42,343 nucleotides of DNA, taken from NCBI GenBank assembly GCA_013203465.1, contig JABMNR010000145.1, forward strand, positions 1 through 42,343. The letters are read 5' to 3'. The translations under genes and the position numbers were made by a program. Numbering within the stretch: the stretch's first letter is position 1; every line of letters begins with the position of its first letter. The stretch is from Alphaproteobacteria bacterium (GTDB taxonomy: Bacteria; Pseudomonadota; Alphaproteobacteria; Thalassobaculales; Thalassobaculaceae). Under the pieces are notes generated by a model. It saw only the letters and a program-made list of their open reading frames with translations. It ran no database searches and was not told where the DNA came from. Positions 1 to 7,609 of this stretch are shown here, in pieces.

Positions 1-49
1 GAGTGCGGGTCGATTCATTCTCGCGCTCTGAGTAACGCGCCCGGCCGTC

Positions 50-1057
50 TCACTCGGCGAAGAAGCAGGCGGCTTCCTGGTTCGGCCAGTCGGCGCGCAG
101 CGCCGGCTCGGTTTCGGCGCAACGCGGCCGGGCCACGGGACAGCGGGTCCGGAACCGGCAGCCGGACGGCAGGTCGCCGGGGTTCGGCGGCTCGCCCTCC
201 AACAGGAAGGTGTCGGTGATCCGGCGGCCACCGATCTGCGGGATCGCCGCCAGCAGCGACTGGGTGTAGGGGTGTCGCGGGTGGCCGAACACCGTTTCGG
301 TCTCACCGAACTCGACCACCTTGCCAAGATACATGACCGCGATCCGGTCGCAGATCATCCGCACCACCGAAAGATCGTGCGAGATGAACAGATAGGTCAG
401 GTTGAACTGTTTCTGCAGGTCGAGGAACAGGTTGAGGATCGTCGCTTGGACCGAAACGTCGAGCCCTGAGGTCGGCTCGTCCAGGATCACCAGACTGGGC
501 TGCAGGGTGAGAATACGCGCTAGGCCGACGCGCCGCTGTTGGCCGCCGCTGATCTCGTGCGGATAGAGGTCAAGATGGCCTTCGGGTAGGCCGACAGCGC
601 GCAGAATGTCGCGCACCCGCTGTTCGCGTTCATCGAAGCCGATCCGGCTGTGGATCACCAGCGGCTCGTGCAGCGAGCGCCGGATCTTCCAGCGCGGATC
701 CAGGGAGGCGCCAGGATCTTGATAGGAATACTGCAGATGCCGCCGCAGATCGCGAGCGGCGTCCGGCGATAGGCCGGCGACGTCGTTGCCCTCGAAGATG
801 ATCTCGCCCGCGCTAGGCTGATGGATGCCCATCAGGGTTTTGCCGAGAGTCGACTTGCCACAGCCGCTCTCGCCGACGATGCCGAGAATCTCGCCCTTGT
901 GCACCGTGAACGAGACGTCATCCAGCGCCTTGAGCCAGCCGGTCCGGTGGCCCCAGGCGTTGCGGATCGCGAAGTACTTCTTCAACGAGCGGACATCGAG
1001 GATCGTGTCCTCGGTTACCTCGGTGCGCGTGACCGCGTGTGCCGCCGCTGTGCTCAT
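50..1057 (-). CDS. oppF: Peptide/nickel-type ABC importer ATPase (OppF/DppF-like)
   Basis: This is a 335-residue cytoplasmic ATPase that energises the importer encoded by the preceding genes. It shows Walker A (GESGCGKST), the ABC signature (SGGQQ), Walker B (LVILDEPT) and an H-loop (FISHDLS). The C-terminal oligopeptide-transporter extension carries a cysteine cluster (CRFRTRCPVARPRC, then a last Cys near the end). I chose the ATG at 1057 because it overlaps the stop of the upstream oppD by four bases (ATGA), although the frame stays open upstream to 1153. It is the last gene of the SDR-SBP-B-C-D-F operon, and only 49 bases of non-coding sequence remain before the window edge. The family is certain. 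The substrate (peptide, modified amino acid or cyclic amide) is inferred only from neighbours. Confidence 0.93.
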   Translation of the reverse strand: MSTAAAHAVTRTEVTEDTILDVRSLKKYFAIRNAWGHRTGWLKALDDVSFTVHKGEILGIVGESGCGKSTLGKTLMGIHQPSAGEIIFEGNDVAGLSPDAARDLRRHLQYSYQDPGASLDPRWKIRRSLHEPLVIHSRIGFDEREQRVRDILRAVGLPEGHLDLYPHEISGGQQRRVGLARILTLQPSLVILDEPTSGLDVSVQATILNLFLDLQKQFNLTYLFISHDLSVVRMICDRIAVMYLGKVVEFGETETVFGHPRHPYTQSLLAAIPQIGGRRITDTFLLEGEPPNPGDLPSGCRFRTRCPVARPRCAETEPALRADWPNQEAACFFAE

Positions 1058-2115
1058 GACGCCTTGGCTCTCTGCTCGGCGGAGACGGGATTGAAGCAAC
1101 GCACGATGTGGCCGTCGCCCATGTCGGTTGGGTCCGGCCGATCCTGGCGGCAAACGGCGACGCTGTTGTCGCAGCGCGGGTTGAACCGGCAGCCGGTCGG
1201 TGGGTCGATCAGGCTTGGAATCTCACCCCTGATGCCTTGGATCCCATGCTCACGGCTCGGCAGACTGCGCAGCAGGCTGTTGGTGTACGGGTGGGTCGGA
1301 TGGTTGAAGAACTCGTTGCTGGTCGCGGACTCCATCTCCTGACCGGCATACATCACGGTAATCCGGTCGCAGATTTCGTAGGCGGTGCCCAAATCGTGGG
1401 TGGTGAACAGCACCGAGACGCCGAGATCGGTCGCCAACTCGCGCAGCAGCATGAGGATTTGCGCCTGGATCGTGACGTCGAGCGCGGTGGTGGCCTCGTC
1501 CGCGATGACCAGCTTGGGTTCGGGCAGCAGCGCCATGGCGATCATGAGGCGTTGGCGTTGGCCGCCGCTGACCTCGTGCGGGTATTTTCGCAGGATGGCT
1601 TCCGGCTCAGGCAATTGCACCTTACGCAGCAGGATGAGCACGCGCTCATAATCGGCGTTGCGTCGGGCGCGCGAGTAGCTTCCAGGCCGCCAGCGCGGGC
1701 GCAACACGTCTTCTTCGCTCAGCTCCGGCGATTTCCATTTCATCAGCTCCATGATCTGTGAGCCGATTGGAAATACCGGATTGAAGGAACTGAACGGGTC
1801 CTGCGGGATGAACGAGATCTGCCGGCCACGAACGTTACGAGCCAGCCATTCCGGACTCTTTTGCAACAGGTCGGTGCCGTCGAAATCGATGGTACCGGAA
1901 TCAACTCGCGCCGAGTTGCTTGGCAGAACGCCAAGGATCGCGCGCGCCAGGGTGGTCTTGCCGCAGCCGCTCTCGCCGACCAACCCGACGATGCGGCCGC
2001 GTCCGATCGTCATGTTCACATGGTCAAGCACGCGGGCGACGCCGCCATCGGTCGCGAAGCTGACGCTTAGGTCGCGGACCCGCAGCAGATCATCGGATCG
2101 GCTATTTGCTGTCAT
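1054..2115 (-). CDS. oppD: Peptide/nickel-type ABC importer ATPase (OppD/DppD-like)
   Basis: This is a 353-residue ATPase partner of OppF. It has Walker A (GESGCGKTT), signature (SGGQRQR), Walker B (LVIADEATT) and switch (FTTHDLG) motifs. The oligopeptide-transporter C-terminal domain has a cysteine cluster (CRFNPRCDNSVAVC plus a later Cys); related clusters in DppD-type proteins are reported to bind iron-sulfur. Between the Q-loop (IPQDPFSSFNP) and the signature lies a basic insert rich in Arg (around residues 135-160). The ATG at 2115 overlaps the end of oppC by 14 bases and leaves the short upstream extension (to 2163) untranslated. Heterodimeric pairing with OppF is expected from the family. 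Confidence 0.92.
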   Translation of the reverse strand: MTANSRSDDLLRVRDLSVSFATDGGVARVLDHVNMTIGRGRIVGLVGESGCGKTTLARAILGVLPSNSARVDSGTIDFDGTDLLQKSPEWLARNVRGRQISFIPQDPFSSFNPVFPIGSQIMELMKWKSPELSEEDVLRPRWRPGSYSRARRNADYERVLILLRKVQLPEPEAILRKYPHEVSGGQRQRLMIAMALLPEPKLVIADEATTALDVTIQAQILMLLRELATDLGVSVLFTTHDLGTAYEICDRITVMYAGQEMESATSNEFFNHPTHPYTNSLLRSLPSREHGIQGIRGEIPSLIDPPTGCRFNPRCDNSVAVCRQDRPDPTDMGDGHIVRCFNPVSAEQRAKAS

Positions 2116-2968
2116 GAGCTCGGCTCCGTCGGATCCGCGGGTCGAGAATGTCGCGCAGACCATCGCCCAGAAGGTTGAAGCCCATCACGACCATGAAAAT
2201 GGCCAACCCAGGTGCCGTCGCATACCACCACGCCTCGGGCAGGAACTCACGTGACTCCGAAATCATCCGGCCCCATTCCGGCGACGGCGCCGGCGCGCCG
2301 AGACCTAGGAAACCAAGGGCGGCGGCGGTCAGGATGGTCCCGCCCATGCCGATCGTGGTGCGTACGATGATCGACGACATGATGTTCGGCAGGATATGCA
2401 ACAGCATGACACGCCAGGGCGGGGCACCGAGCGCGATGCTCGCCTCGATGAACACCTCGTTCTGCAGCGACCGGGTTTCGGCGTAGACCAGACGGGTCCA
2501 GAACGGCCAATAGGTTGCCGACAGCGCGAGGATGACGTTCTCGATCGATGGGCCGAGAGTCTGCGCGATGGCGATCGCCAGCACGATCTGCGGCACGGCG
2601 AGAAAAATGTCGGAGGTCCGCATCAGCATGTCGCTGAACCAGCCGTGATAATAGCCGGCGATCAGACCGATCGGCACGCCGATCAGCACCGACACGCCAA
2701 TGGCGATGACGGCGATCGTGATGGTGATGCGGGCGCCGAACAGGATGCGGCTGTAAATGTCGCTGCCCATCCGGTCGGTGCCGAAGAAGTGAGCGGTGGC
2801 CGGTCCCTGCAGTCGTTCGACCGGGTGGAACTCGGCGATATCGGCGGGATGGGTCGCCAGGAACGGGGCGAAGATCGCGGTCAAGACCAACAGCGAGATC
2901 AGCAGCGCGCCCAACAGCGCGACCCGATCCTCGGCCAGCTTGCGTATCAGGAAGGACGCGGTTTCCAT
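2102..2968 (-). CDS. oppC: ABC importer permease (OppC/DppC-like)
   Basis: This is a 288-residue inner-membrane permease of the BPD_transp_1 family with an N-terminal OppC-type first helix (LLGALLISLLVLTAIFAPFLA). The conserved ATPase-coupling EAA loop reads EASIALGAPPWRVMLLHILPN. A TTG codon lies just upstream at 2971, but the ATG at 2968 forms a TGATG junction with the oppB stop, so it is preferred as a translationally coupled start. About six hydrophobic segments are visible. It forms the translocation channel with OppB. The length and motifs are normal for the family. Confidence 0.93.
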   Translation of the reverse strand: METASFLIRKLAEDRVALLGALLISLLVLTAIFAPFLATHPADIAEFHPVERLQGPATAHFFGTDRMGSDIYSRILFGARITITIAVIAIGVSVLIGVPIGLIAGYYHGWFSDMLMRTSDIFLAVPQIVLAIAIAQTLGPSIENVILALSATYWPFWTRLVYAETRSLQNEVFIEASIALGAPPWRVMLLHILPNIMSSIIVRTTIGMGGTILTAAALGFLGLGAPAPSPEWGRMISESREFLPEAWWYATAPGLAIFMVVMGFNLLGDGLRDILDPRIRRSRAHDSK

Positions 2969-3972
2969 CAACGGCTCTCCCGCGGATCGATGAACCCGTG
3001 AGCAATATCCACGATCAGGTTCACGACGATGAAGATGACACCGGCGACTACCGTGAAGCCCATGATGGCGTTGTAGTCGGATTGCAGAATCGACTGCACC
3101 GCGTACAGCCCGAGCCCGGGCCAGTCGAACACCGCCTCCACGACCACGGCGTTGGCGATCAGGATGCCGAAGATCAGGCCGATCTGTGTGACGGTGCCAA
3201 TCAGCGCGTTGCGCAGCACGAATTTCCAGACGATCACCCGGCGGGGAAAGCCCATCGCTTCCTCGTACATCACGTAGTTCGAGTTGATGGCTTCCAGCAC
3301 ACCGGCGCGGGTGAAACGCACGATGGTGGCCATGGCGGGATACGCCAGGGTAATCGCCGGCAGCATCATGTGAGAGGCGGCGCTCAGGAAGATGTCAAGA
3401 TCGCCCATCAGCAGCGAATCGATCAGGTAGAATCGCGTCACCTCGTCGGGTCCCCAACCGTCGACCCGGCCTTGCAACGGCGTCCAACCGAGTTCCATGG
3501 CGAACAGCAACTGCAACAGAATGGCGAGCCAGAAGGCGGCGATGGCCAAGCCGGAGACCGTGAAAACCCTAAGCAGGTGATCCAGCAGGGAATTGCGGTT
3601 CACCGCCGAGATCACCCCGAGCGGGATGCCGATCGCGGCGGACAGCAGTACCGCGACGAAGGTGAGTTCGAGGGTTGCCGGCACCCGGCTCGCGAGATCG
3701 TGAGAGATCGGTCTGAGGGTGTAGAGGCTGACGCCGAAGTCACCCTGTACCACCGAGAGCACGTAGCGATAGAGTTGCACGTGCACCGGCTGGTCGAGGC
3801 CGAGCTGGGCGCGTAACGCTTCGATCTGCTCGTTGGTCGCGTTATCGCCGGCCACGAAGGCGACGGGGTCCGCCGGAATGACATGGCTGATGGTGAAGGT
3901 GACCAGCATCAGGCCGAGCACCGTCGGAAAGAACCAGAAAAACCGGTTGAGAACCAGGACGAGGAGCTTCAT
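2968..3972 (-). CDS. oppB: ABC importer permease (OppB/DppB-like)
   Basis: This is a 334-residue permease with the typical DppB start: a short cytoplasmic stretch, a first helix (FFWFFPTVLGLMLVTFTISHV), then the periplasmic region with the hallmark DQPVHVQLYRYVLSVVQGDFG. An EAA-type loop (YEEAMGFPRRVIVWKFVLRN) and a C-terminal helix ending in VDPR-like IDPRESR follow. Its start lies 88 bases after the stop of the binding-protein gene, and a strong stem-loop occupies that gap. OppB and OppC would form the heterodimeric membrane channel. The length is normal for DppB. Confidence 0.93.
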   Translation of the reverse strand: MKLLVLVLNRFFWFFPTVLGLMLVTFTISHVIPADPVAFVAGDNATNEQIEALRAQLGLDQPVHVQLYRYVLSVVQGDFGVSLYTLRPISHDLASRVPATLELTFVAVLLSAAIGIPLGVISAVNRNSLLDHLLRVFTVSGLAIAAFWLAILLQLLFAMELGWTPLQGRVDGWGPDEVTRFYLIDSLLMGDLDIFLSAASHMMLPAITLAYPAMATIVRFTRAGVLEAINSNYVMYEEAMGFPRRVIVWKFVLRNALIGTVTQIGLIFGILIANAVVVEAVFDWPGLGLYAVQSILQSDYNAIMGFTVVAGVIFIVVNLIVDIAHGFIDPRESR

Positions 3973-4005
3973 CGGGCGCCGGCGATAGCGGGACGGAGGT
4001 CGATG

Positions 4006-4036
4006 ACGACCGGCCGGATGTGCTCCGGCCGGTCGT
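4006..4036 (-). other. Intercistronic stem-loop between binding protein and permease genes
   Basis: A perfect 13-bp inverted repeat, ACGACCGGCCGGA (4006-4018) and TCCGGCCGGTCGT (4024-4036), encloses a 5-base loop. It sits 24 bases after the stop of the substrate-binding protein gene and 33 bases before the oppB start. No T-run follows on the transcribed strand, so a full terminator is unlikely. In other importer operons such elements stabilise the upstream message, so that the binding protein is made in excess over the membrane parts. That role here is an inference. Confidence 0.75.
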
Positions 4037-4060
4037 TACGTGGATTGGGTACGATTGCGG

Positions 4061-5662
4061 CTACTCGAAGTACACCCACCGCATCTCTTGGCCGTTGCCG
4101 ATCGGGCAGAACCGGAAGCCCTTGGCCCTCTTGTCGATCGGCCCAAACCATTTGGTGTTGTAGATGAAGATGCCGGCGGCATCGTTCGCCACCATGGTCG
4201 CGGCCTTTGCGTAGTTGCGCTCGCGCAGCGCGGTGTCGGTGGTGGTCTGCGCCTCATGCAACAGCGTGTCGACCTCAGGATTCTTGTACCAGCTGTTGTT
4301 ACGGGCGCCGATGCTCGCACCGTCGTACATCTCGCCCACCCAGTTGTTGGGATCGGCGTAGTAGGTGCTCTTCCACAGGAACAGCAGGTCGTACATCTGC
4401 TGCTCGTCGCGCATCTTGCCAGACGCCACCGGCCACGGCTCGGCGACGATCTTGCTCTTGATGCCGATTTTGGTCAGGCCATTCTGCAGCAGGGCGGCGG
4501 CCTGTTCGGTCTGGCCATAGCCGGCCAGTGCGCCGATCGTGATCTCGCGGATCGGCTCCTTGACCTTGGCAAGGTATTCCTTCGCCTTGTCCAGGTCGTA
4601 GGTGTAGCCGGCGAGATCCTTCGGCGCGCCCCAGATATTATTGGGCAGCGGCCCCGGGTTACGCGCGACCGATCCGCTCAGGATGTTGTTGATGAAGCCG
4701 TCGTAGTCGAAGGCGTAGGACAGCGCCTTGCGGAAGTTGATGTCGTTCATCGGCGAACGGCCGTTGTGAATGATGGAGTAGAAAATCCGCATGGACTCCT
4801 GCTCCTCGACATTCACGTTGTCGGACTTGCGCAATCGGATGATCTGATCCTGCGGCATGTAACCGTCGGACCCATGGAAGTCGCCCTTCATCAGGCCGAG
4901 CACACGGCTGTTGATCTCGACGACCGTGCGGAACTCGATCTCGTCGAGATATTTGTCGCCCCAGCCCATGAAGTGATCGGCGAACCGCTCGGCCAGGAAA
5001 CCCTTCGCCGGATCGTAGCGCTTGAGCTTGAACGATCCCGAACCGGCGTCGTTGGTCGACAGCCAAGCCGATCCCCAGTCATCGTTGTTCACGTGCTGCT
5101 TCATCAGATCAGCGTTCAGCACATGGATCTCCGGCACGGTGGCCATGAAGATCGCCGACGGCTTCGAGAGATTGAATTCGACCGTGTATTTGTCCAGCGC
5201 CTTGGTGCTGCCGGACGCGACGGTGCCAATGAACAGCGCGGCGGCACCTTTCTTGAGGGCCAGCATGCGTTCGATCGAATAAACGACATCCGCCGCCTCG
5301 ATCTCCGAGCCGTCATGGAACTTCGCGCCCTTCCGCAGCTTGAAGGTGTAGGTCAGGCCGTCCTCGGTGATGTCGAAGCTCTCGGCCAACCAAAGGTTCA
5401 ACACTGGCGGGTTATCTTCCCAGCGCATTAGGCCGTCGTAGAGATTGATCCGATAGGCTACGCGACCGACATCGAACACGGCATGCGGGTCCATGGTGTC
5501 GTAGGCGCTCGAATTCGCGAACACGAACGTGTTCTTGGCCTCGACGTCCGCGACGGGGGCCGCGGCTAGTGTGATCCCGAGCGCTAGGCTCGTCAGGCTG
5601 ACGACTCCCGCCCGCCGAAGCCGGCGTAGGGCGGTGGTCAAACCGTTTCCAGTCATGGTCAT
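4061..5662 (-). CDS. Periplasmic substrate-binding protein of a peptide/nickel-type ABC importer (SBP_bac_5)
   Basis: This is a 533-residue family-5 solute-binding protein that captures substrate in the periplasm for OppBCDF. It has an N-terminal Sec signal peptide with a basic region (RRLRR), a hydrophobic core (VVSLTSLALGITLAAA) and a likely cleavage after VEA near residue 42. There is no lipobox cysteine, so it should be soluble. Family hallmarks include the YDTMDPH start of the mature domain, LAESFDITEDGLTYTFKLRKGAKFHDGSE, and the segment FRKALSYAFDYDGFINNILSG. The ATG at 5662 was chosen because GAGGAGG lies eight bases upstream. The frame remains open further upstream, but without signal-peptide logic. 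Substrate specificity cannot be read from the sequence. Confidence 0.93.
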   Translation of the reverse strand: MTMTGNGLTTALRRLRRAGVVSLTSLALGITLAAAPVADVEAKNTFVFANSSAYDTMDPHAVFDVGRVAYRINLYDGLMRWEDNPPVLNLWLAESFDITEDGLTYTFKLRKGAKFHDGSEIEAADVVYSIERMLALKKGAAALFIGTVASGSTKALDKYTVEFNLSKPSAIFMATVPEIHVLNADLMKQHVNNDDWGSAWLSTNDAGSGSFKLKRYDPAKGFLAERFADHFMGWGDKYLDEIEFRTVVEINSRVLGLMKGDFHGSDGYMPQDQIIRLRKSDNVNVEEQESMRIFYSIIHNGRSPMNDINFRKALSYAFDYDGFINNILSGSVARNPGPLPNNIWGAPKDLAGYTYDLDKAKEYLAKVKEPIREITIGALAGYGQTEQAAALLQNGLTKIGIKSKIVAEPWPVASGKMRDEQQMYDLLFLWKSTYYADPNNWVGEMYDGASIGARNNSWYKNPEVDTLLHEAQTTTDTALRERNYAKAATMVANDAAGIFIYNTKWFGPIDKRAKGFRFCPIGNGQEMRWVYFE

Positions 5663-5921
5663 GGCAGATACCTCCTCTGTCCAACGTCGCGGCCCCGGTG
5701 TCCGGGGACGCAGGTTCGCGGCGCTACTCCCACTCCGCTCATCAATCCGTTCGTTGACGGTCTTGGGGGTGCTTTGCCGAAGCTGCACCTTGTCGGCGTC
5801 CACGCCCGCCAATCCGGGCGCGCGCCGATAATGGTCGATTGTTTCCCGATGTGTGGCTCTTGCGCAACCGCCGATCCATGAAGCTCGCGTTGGCACAATG
5901 TTTTTTGGGTCGCCACGTCCG
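5663..5921 (-). other. 259-base leader between SDR and binding-protein genes
   Basis: This gene-free stretch lies within the minus-strand operon. I see no convincing gene. It ends in a strong Shine-Dalgarno (complement of 5671-5677). A small GC hairpin, CCCCGG (5693-5698) and CCGGGG (5702-5707) with a 3-base loop, lies about 30 bases before the start codon. An internal promoter is possible, but I could not identify one with confidence. Confidence 0.4.
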
Positions 5922-6677
5922 TCAGAGTTTCCATTGAAACCCGTCCACGATGAAGTCCTGTCCGGTGATGAAGTTGGGTTCGGACGTGGCCAGAAAGCTG
6001 ACGATTTGGGCAATATCCTGCGGGGTTCCGACCCGGTTGAGCACGATGCCGCTGACCAGTTCCGCCTCGCGTGCCCGGATCACCGCGTTCGGCGTTTCGG
6101 TCTTGATCAGCCCCGGGCACAGCGCGTTGACCGTGATGGCCGGGCCAAGCTCCTTGGCCAAGGAGCGGGTCAGCCCGAGGATGCCGGCCTTGGCGGCGGC
6201 GTAGGCGAACTTGCTCACCGCGCTGGTCACACCGCCGGAGTGCGCGTTGATCGACGACATGTTGATGATCCGTCCGGCACCCTGGGTCTGCATCGTCGGC
6301 ACCACCGCACGGCACCAGTTGAAGCAGCTCTTCAGGTTGATGGCGATGGTACGATCCCACTCGTCCTCGGTGATGTCGAGCAGGCCTTTGGGCATCGCGC
6401 GCCCAGCGTTGTTGAACAGCACATCGATCCGGCCAAGCTGCGCCACGACGTCGCTGGCAACCTCCTGAGCCCGAGCGAAGTCCGCGACGTCGGCGTGGTA
6501 CGTCAGGCAACGGCGGTCAAGCGCCTCGATCTCGCCCTTGGTCCGCGCCATCTCCTCGTCGAGCAGGTCGACCAGAACGATGTCGAAACCTTTCGCGCCC
6601 AGGTCAAGCGCGCACCCGCGCCCAATCCCCTTGGCGCCTCCAGTGACGATCGCCGTGCGTGCGTCAATATGATCCAT
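5922..6677 (-). CDS. Short-chain dehydrogenase/reductase (classical SDR)
   Basis: This is a 251-residue NAD(P)-dependent oxidoreductase. It has the Rossmann motif TGGAKGIG near residues 13-20, NNAG near residue 90, and a catalytic Ser...YAAAK set. An acidic residue at the end of the second strand (VLVDLLDEE) suggests a preference for NAD(H). The loop between the catalytic Ser and Tyr (SSINAHSGGVTSAVSKFAY) is about four residues longer than the usual spacing, which may reshape the substrate pocket. It is the first gene of the transporter operon and is transcribed away from iclR across a 108-base divergent promoter region. It probably acts on the imported compound or a breakdown product; the substrate is unknown. 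Confidence 0.9.
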   Translation of the reverse strand: MDHIDARTAIVTGGAKGIGRGCALDLGAKGFDIVLVDLLDEEMARTKGEIEALDRRCLTYHADVADFARAQEVASDVVAQLGRIDVLFNNAGRAMPKGLLDITEDEWDRTIAINLKSCFNWCRAVVPTMQTQGAGRIINMSSINAHSGGVTSAVSKFAYAAAKAGILGLTRSLAKELGPAITVNALCPGLIKTETPNAVIRAREAELVSGIVLNRVGTPQDIAQIVSFLATSEPNFITGQDFIVDGFQWKL

Positions 6678-6722
6678 CAGTGGCCATCCCCCTCATCCAC
6701 CGTGAATGCTCCCATGAACGGA

Positions 6723-6752
6723 TGTTGACGCTGGTTCGCAAGGCGGTCAACA
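6723..6752. promoter_or_regulatory. Symmetric TTGAC element, candidate divergent promoter for SDR/opp and iclR/hyu
   Basis: The perfect inverted repeat TGTTGAC (6723-6729) and GTCAACA (6746-6752) lies midway between the two divergent genes. On the plus strand TTGACG (6725-6730) is followed after 17 bases by CAACAT (6748-6753). On the minus strand TTGACC is followed after 17 bases by CAACAT in mirror image. Each can serve as a -35/-10 pair, but with a good -35 and a poor -10, as is common for activator-dependent promoters. The element could equally be a regulator site. Both readings are inference from sequence. Confidence 0.4.
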
Positions 6753-6757
6753 TTTCG

Positions 6758-6791
6758 TTCACATCATTGAACCGCATTCACATATATGAAC
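6758..6791. promoter_or_regulatory. Tandem palindromic operator at the iclR start codon
   Basis: Two near-identical 15-bp imperfect palindromes, TTCACATCATTGAAC (6758-6772) and TTCACATATATGAAC (6777-6791), start 19 bases apart. They differ at only three central positions. The second covers the iclR ATG (6786). IclR-family regulators bind short palindromes in their own control regions, so autoregulation and control of the divergent operon are likely. The repeat itself is seen directly; the assignment to this regulator is inference. Confidence 0.65.
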
Positions 6792-7607
6792 GGTATCGTA
6801 AAATCAGCCGCTCGCATTCTCGATATTCTTGAGCTGTTCGCGCTCAGCCGCGAACCTCTGGCTTTGCGCGATATTTCCGGTGCCCTCGACATCCCAAAGA
6901 GCAGCACGCTCATGTTGCTCCGTACCTTGGAATCCCGGGGTTACGTCATGCGTGGCGATGATGATCGATATCGGCTTGATCCAGTTTGGCGGCCCGATGG
7001 CGCGGTTGGCGACGACTGGCTCGGCGGGCGCACCATGCGGCTGATCCGGGTTGCCGATCCGATCATGCGGGAGTTGGTCGACACGCTGGAAGAGACCACG
7101 GTTCTGGGCGTGCTGACCCCTGAGAGCGATGTGCGCGTGGTCGCCAGCGTCGTGAGTCCGCTGGCGGTTCGCTACGACCTGACGCGGATGTCGGTGATCC
7201 CGACCTACTGCACGGCGCTCGGTCACGCCATGCTGGCCTATCAGGCCGAAGAGGTGATCGAACACTACATCGATCGTTGCTCGTTCGAGGCGATCACCGA
7301 GAAGACCATCGTCGACCCGGCGGTGTTCCGGGCACAGTTATCTAAGGTCCGGCAACGCGGATGGGCGATCAATAGCGAGGAGCGTTTCCTGGGCGCAAGC
7401 GGGGTCGCGGCGCCGATCTTCGACGCCCATGGCGATGTTGTCGCCGCGCTTAACGTGGCAACCCTGACGGTCCGGTTTCGCCGCAACCAGAAACGCATCC
7501 TGGCCTCCGTGAAGGAGGCCGCGGCGCGGTTGTCATCTTTGGCTGAGGTGTCCAGCGGCAAGACCGAGACCATCGCCGCGGCCGCCAGCGAACGAGTGGG
7601 GAGGTGA
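6786..7607 (+). CDS. IclR-family transcriptional regulator
   Basis: This is a 273-residue regulator. The N-terminal winged helix-turn-helix spans about residues 5-65 (SAARILDILELFA, then IPKSSTLMLLRTLESRGYV). The IclR effector domain spans about residues 85-250 (VIPTYCTALGHAMLAY and the strand GVAAPIFDAHGDVVAALNVAT). It stands divergent to the SDR-opp operon and leads the hyu operon. Its stop overlaps the region just before the first hyuA start, so regulator and enzymes are co-transcribed. It most likely senses the cyclic amide or an intermediate and controls both directions through the tandem palindromes at 6758-6791. The effector is unknown. Confidence 0.92.
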   Translation: MNGIVKSAARILDILELFALSREPLALRDISGALDIPKSSTLMLLRTLESRGYVMRGDDDRYRLDPVWRPDGAVGDDWLGGRTMRLIRVADPIMRELVDTLEETTVLGVLTPESDVRVVASVVSPLAVRYDLTRMSVIPTYCTALGHAMLAYQAEEVIEHYIDRCSFEAITEKTIVDPAVFRAQLSKVRQRGWAINSEERFLGASGVAAPIFDAHGDVVAALNVATLTVRFRRNQKRILASVKEAAARLSSLAEVSSGKTETIAAAASERVGR

Positions 7608-7609
7608 CC

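Noticed and set aside
1-49. Terminator after oppF
   Set aside because: The 49 bases contain only an imperfect GC-rich repeat and are cut by the window edge.
4040-5431. Long plus-strand frame opposite the binding-protein gene
   Set aside because: Its codons are low-complexity products of antisense GC-rich sequence, while the minus strand encodes a clear SBP with signal peptide.
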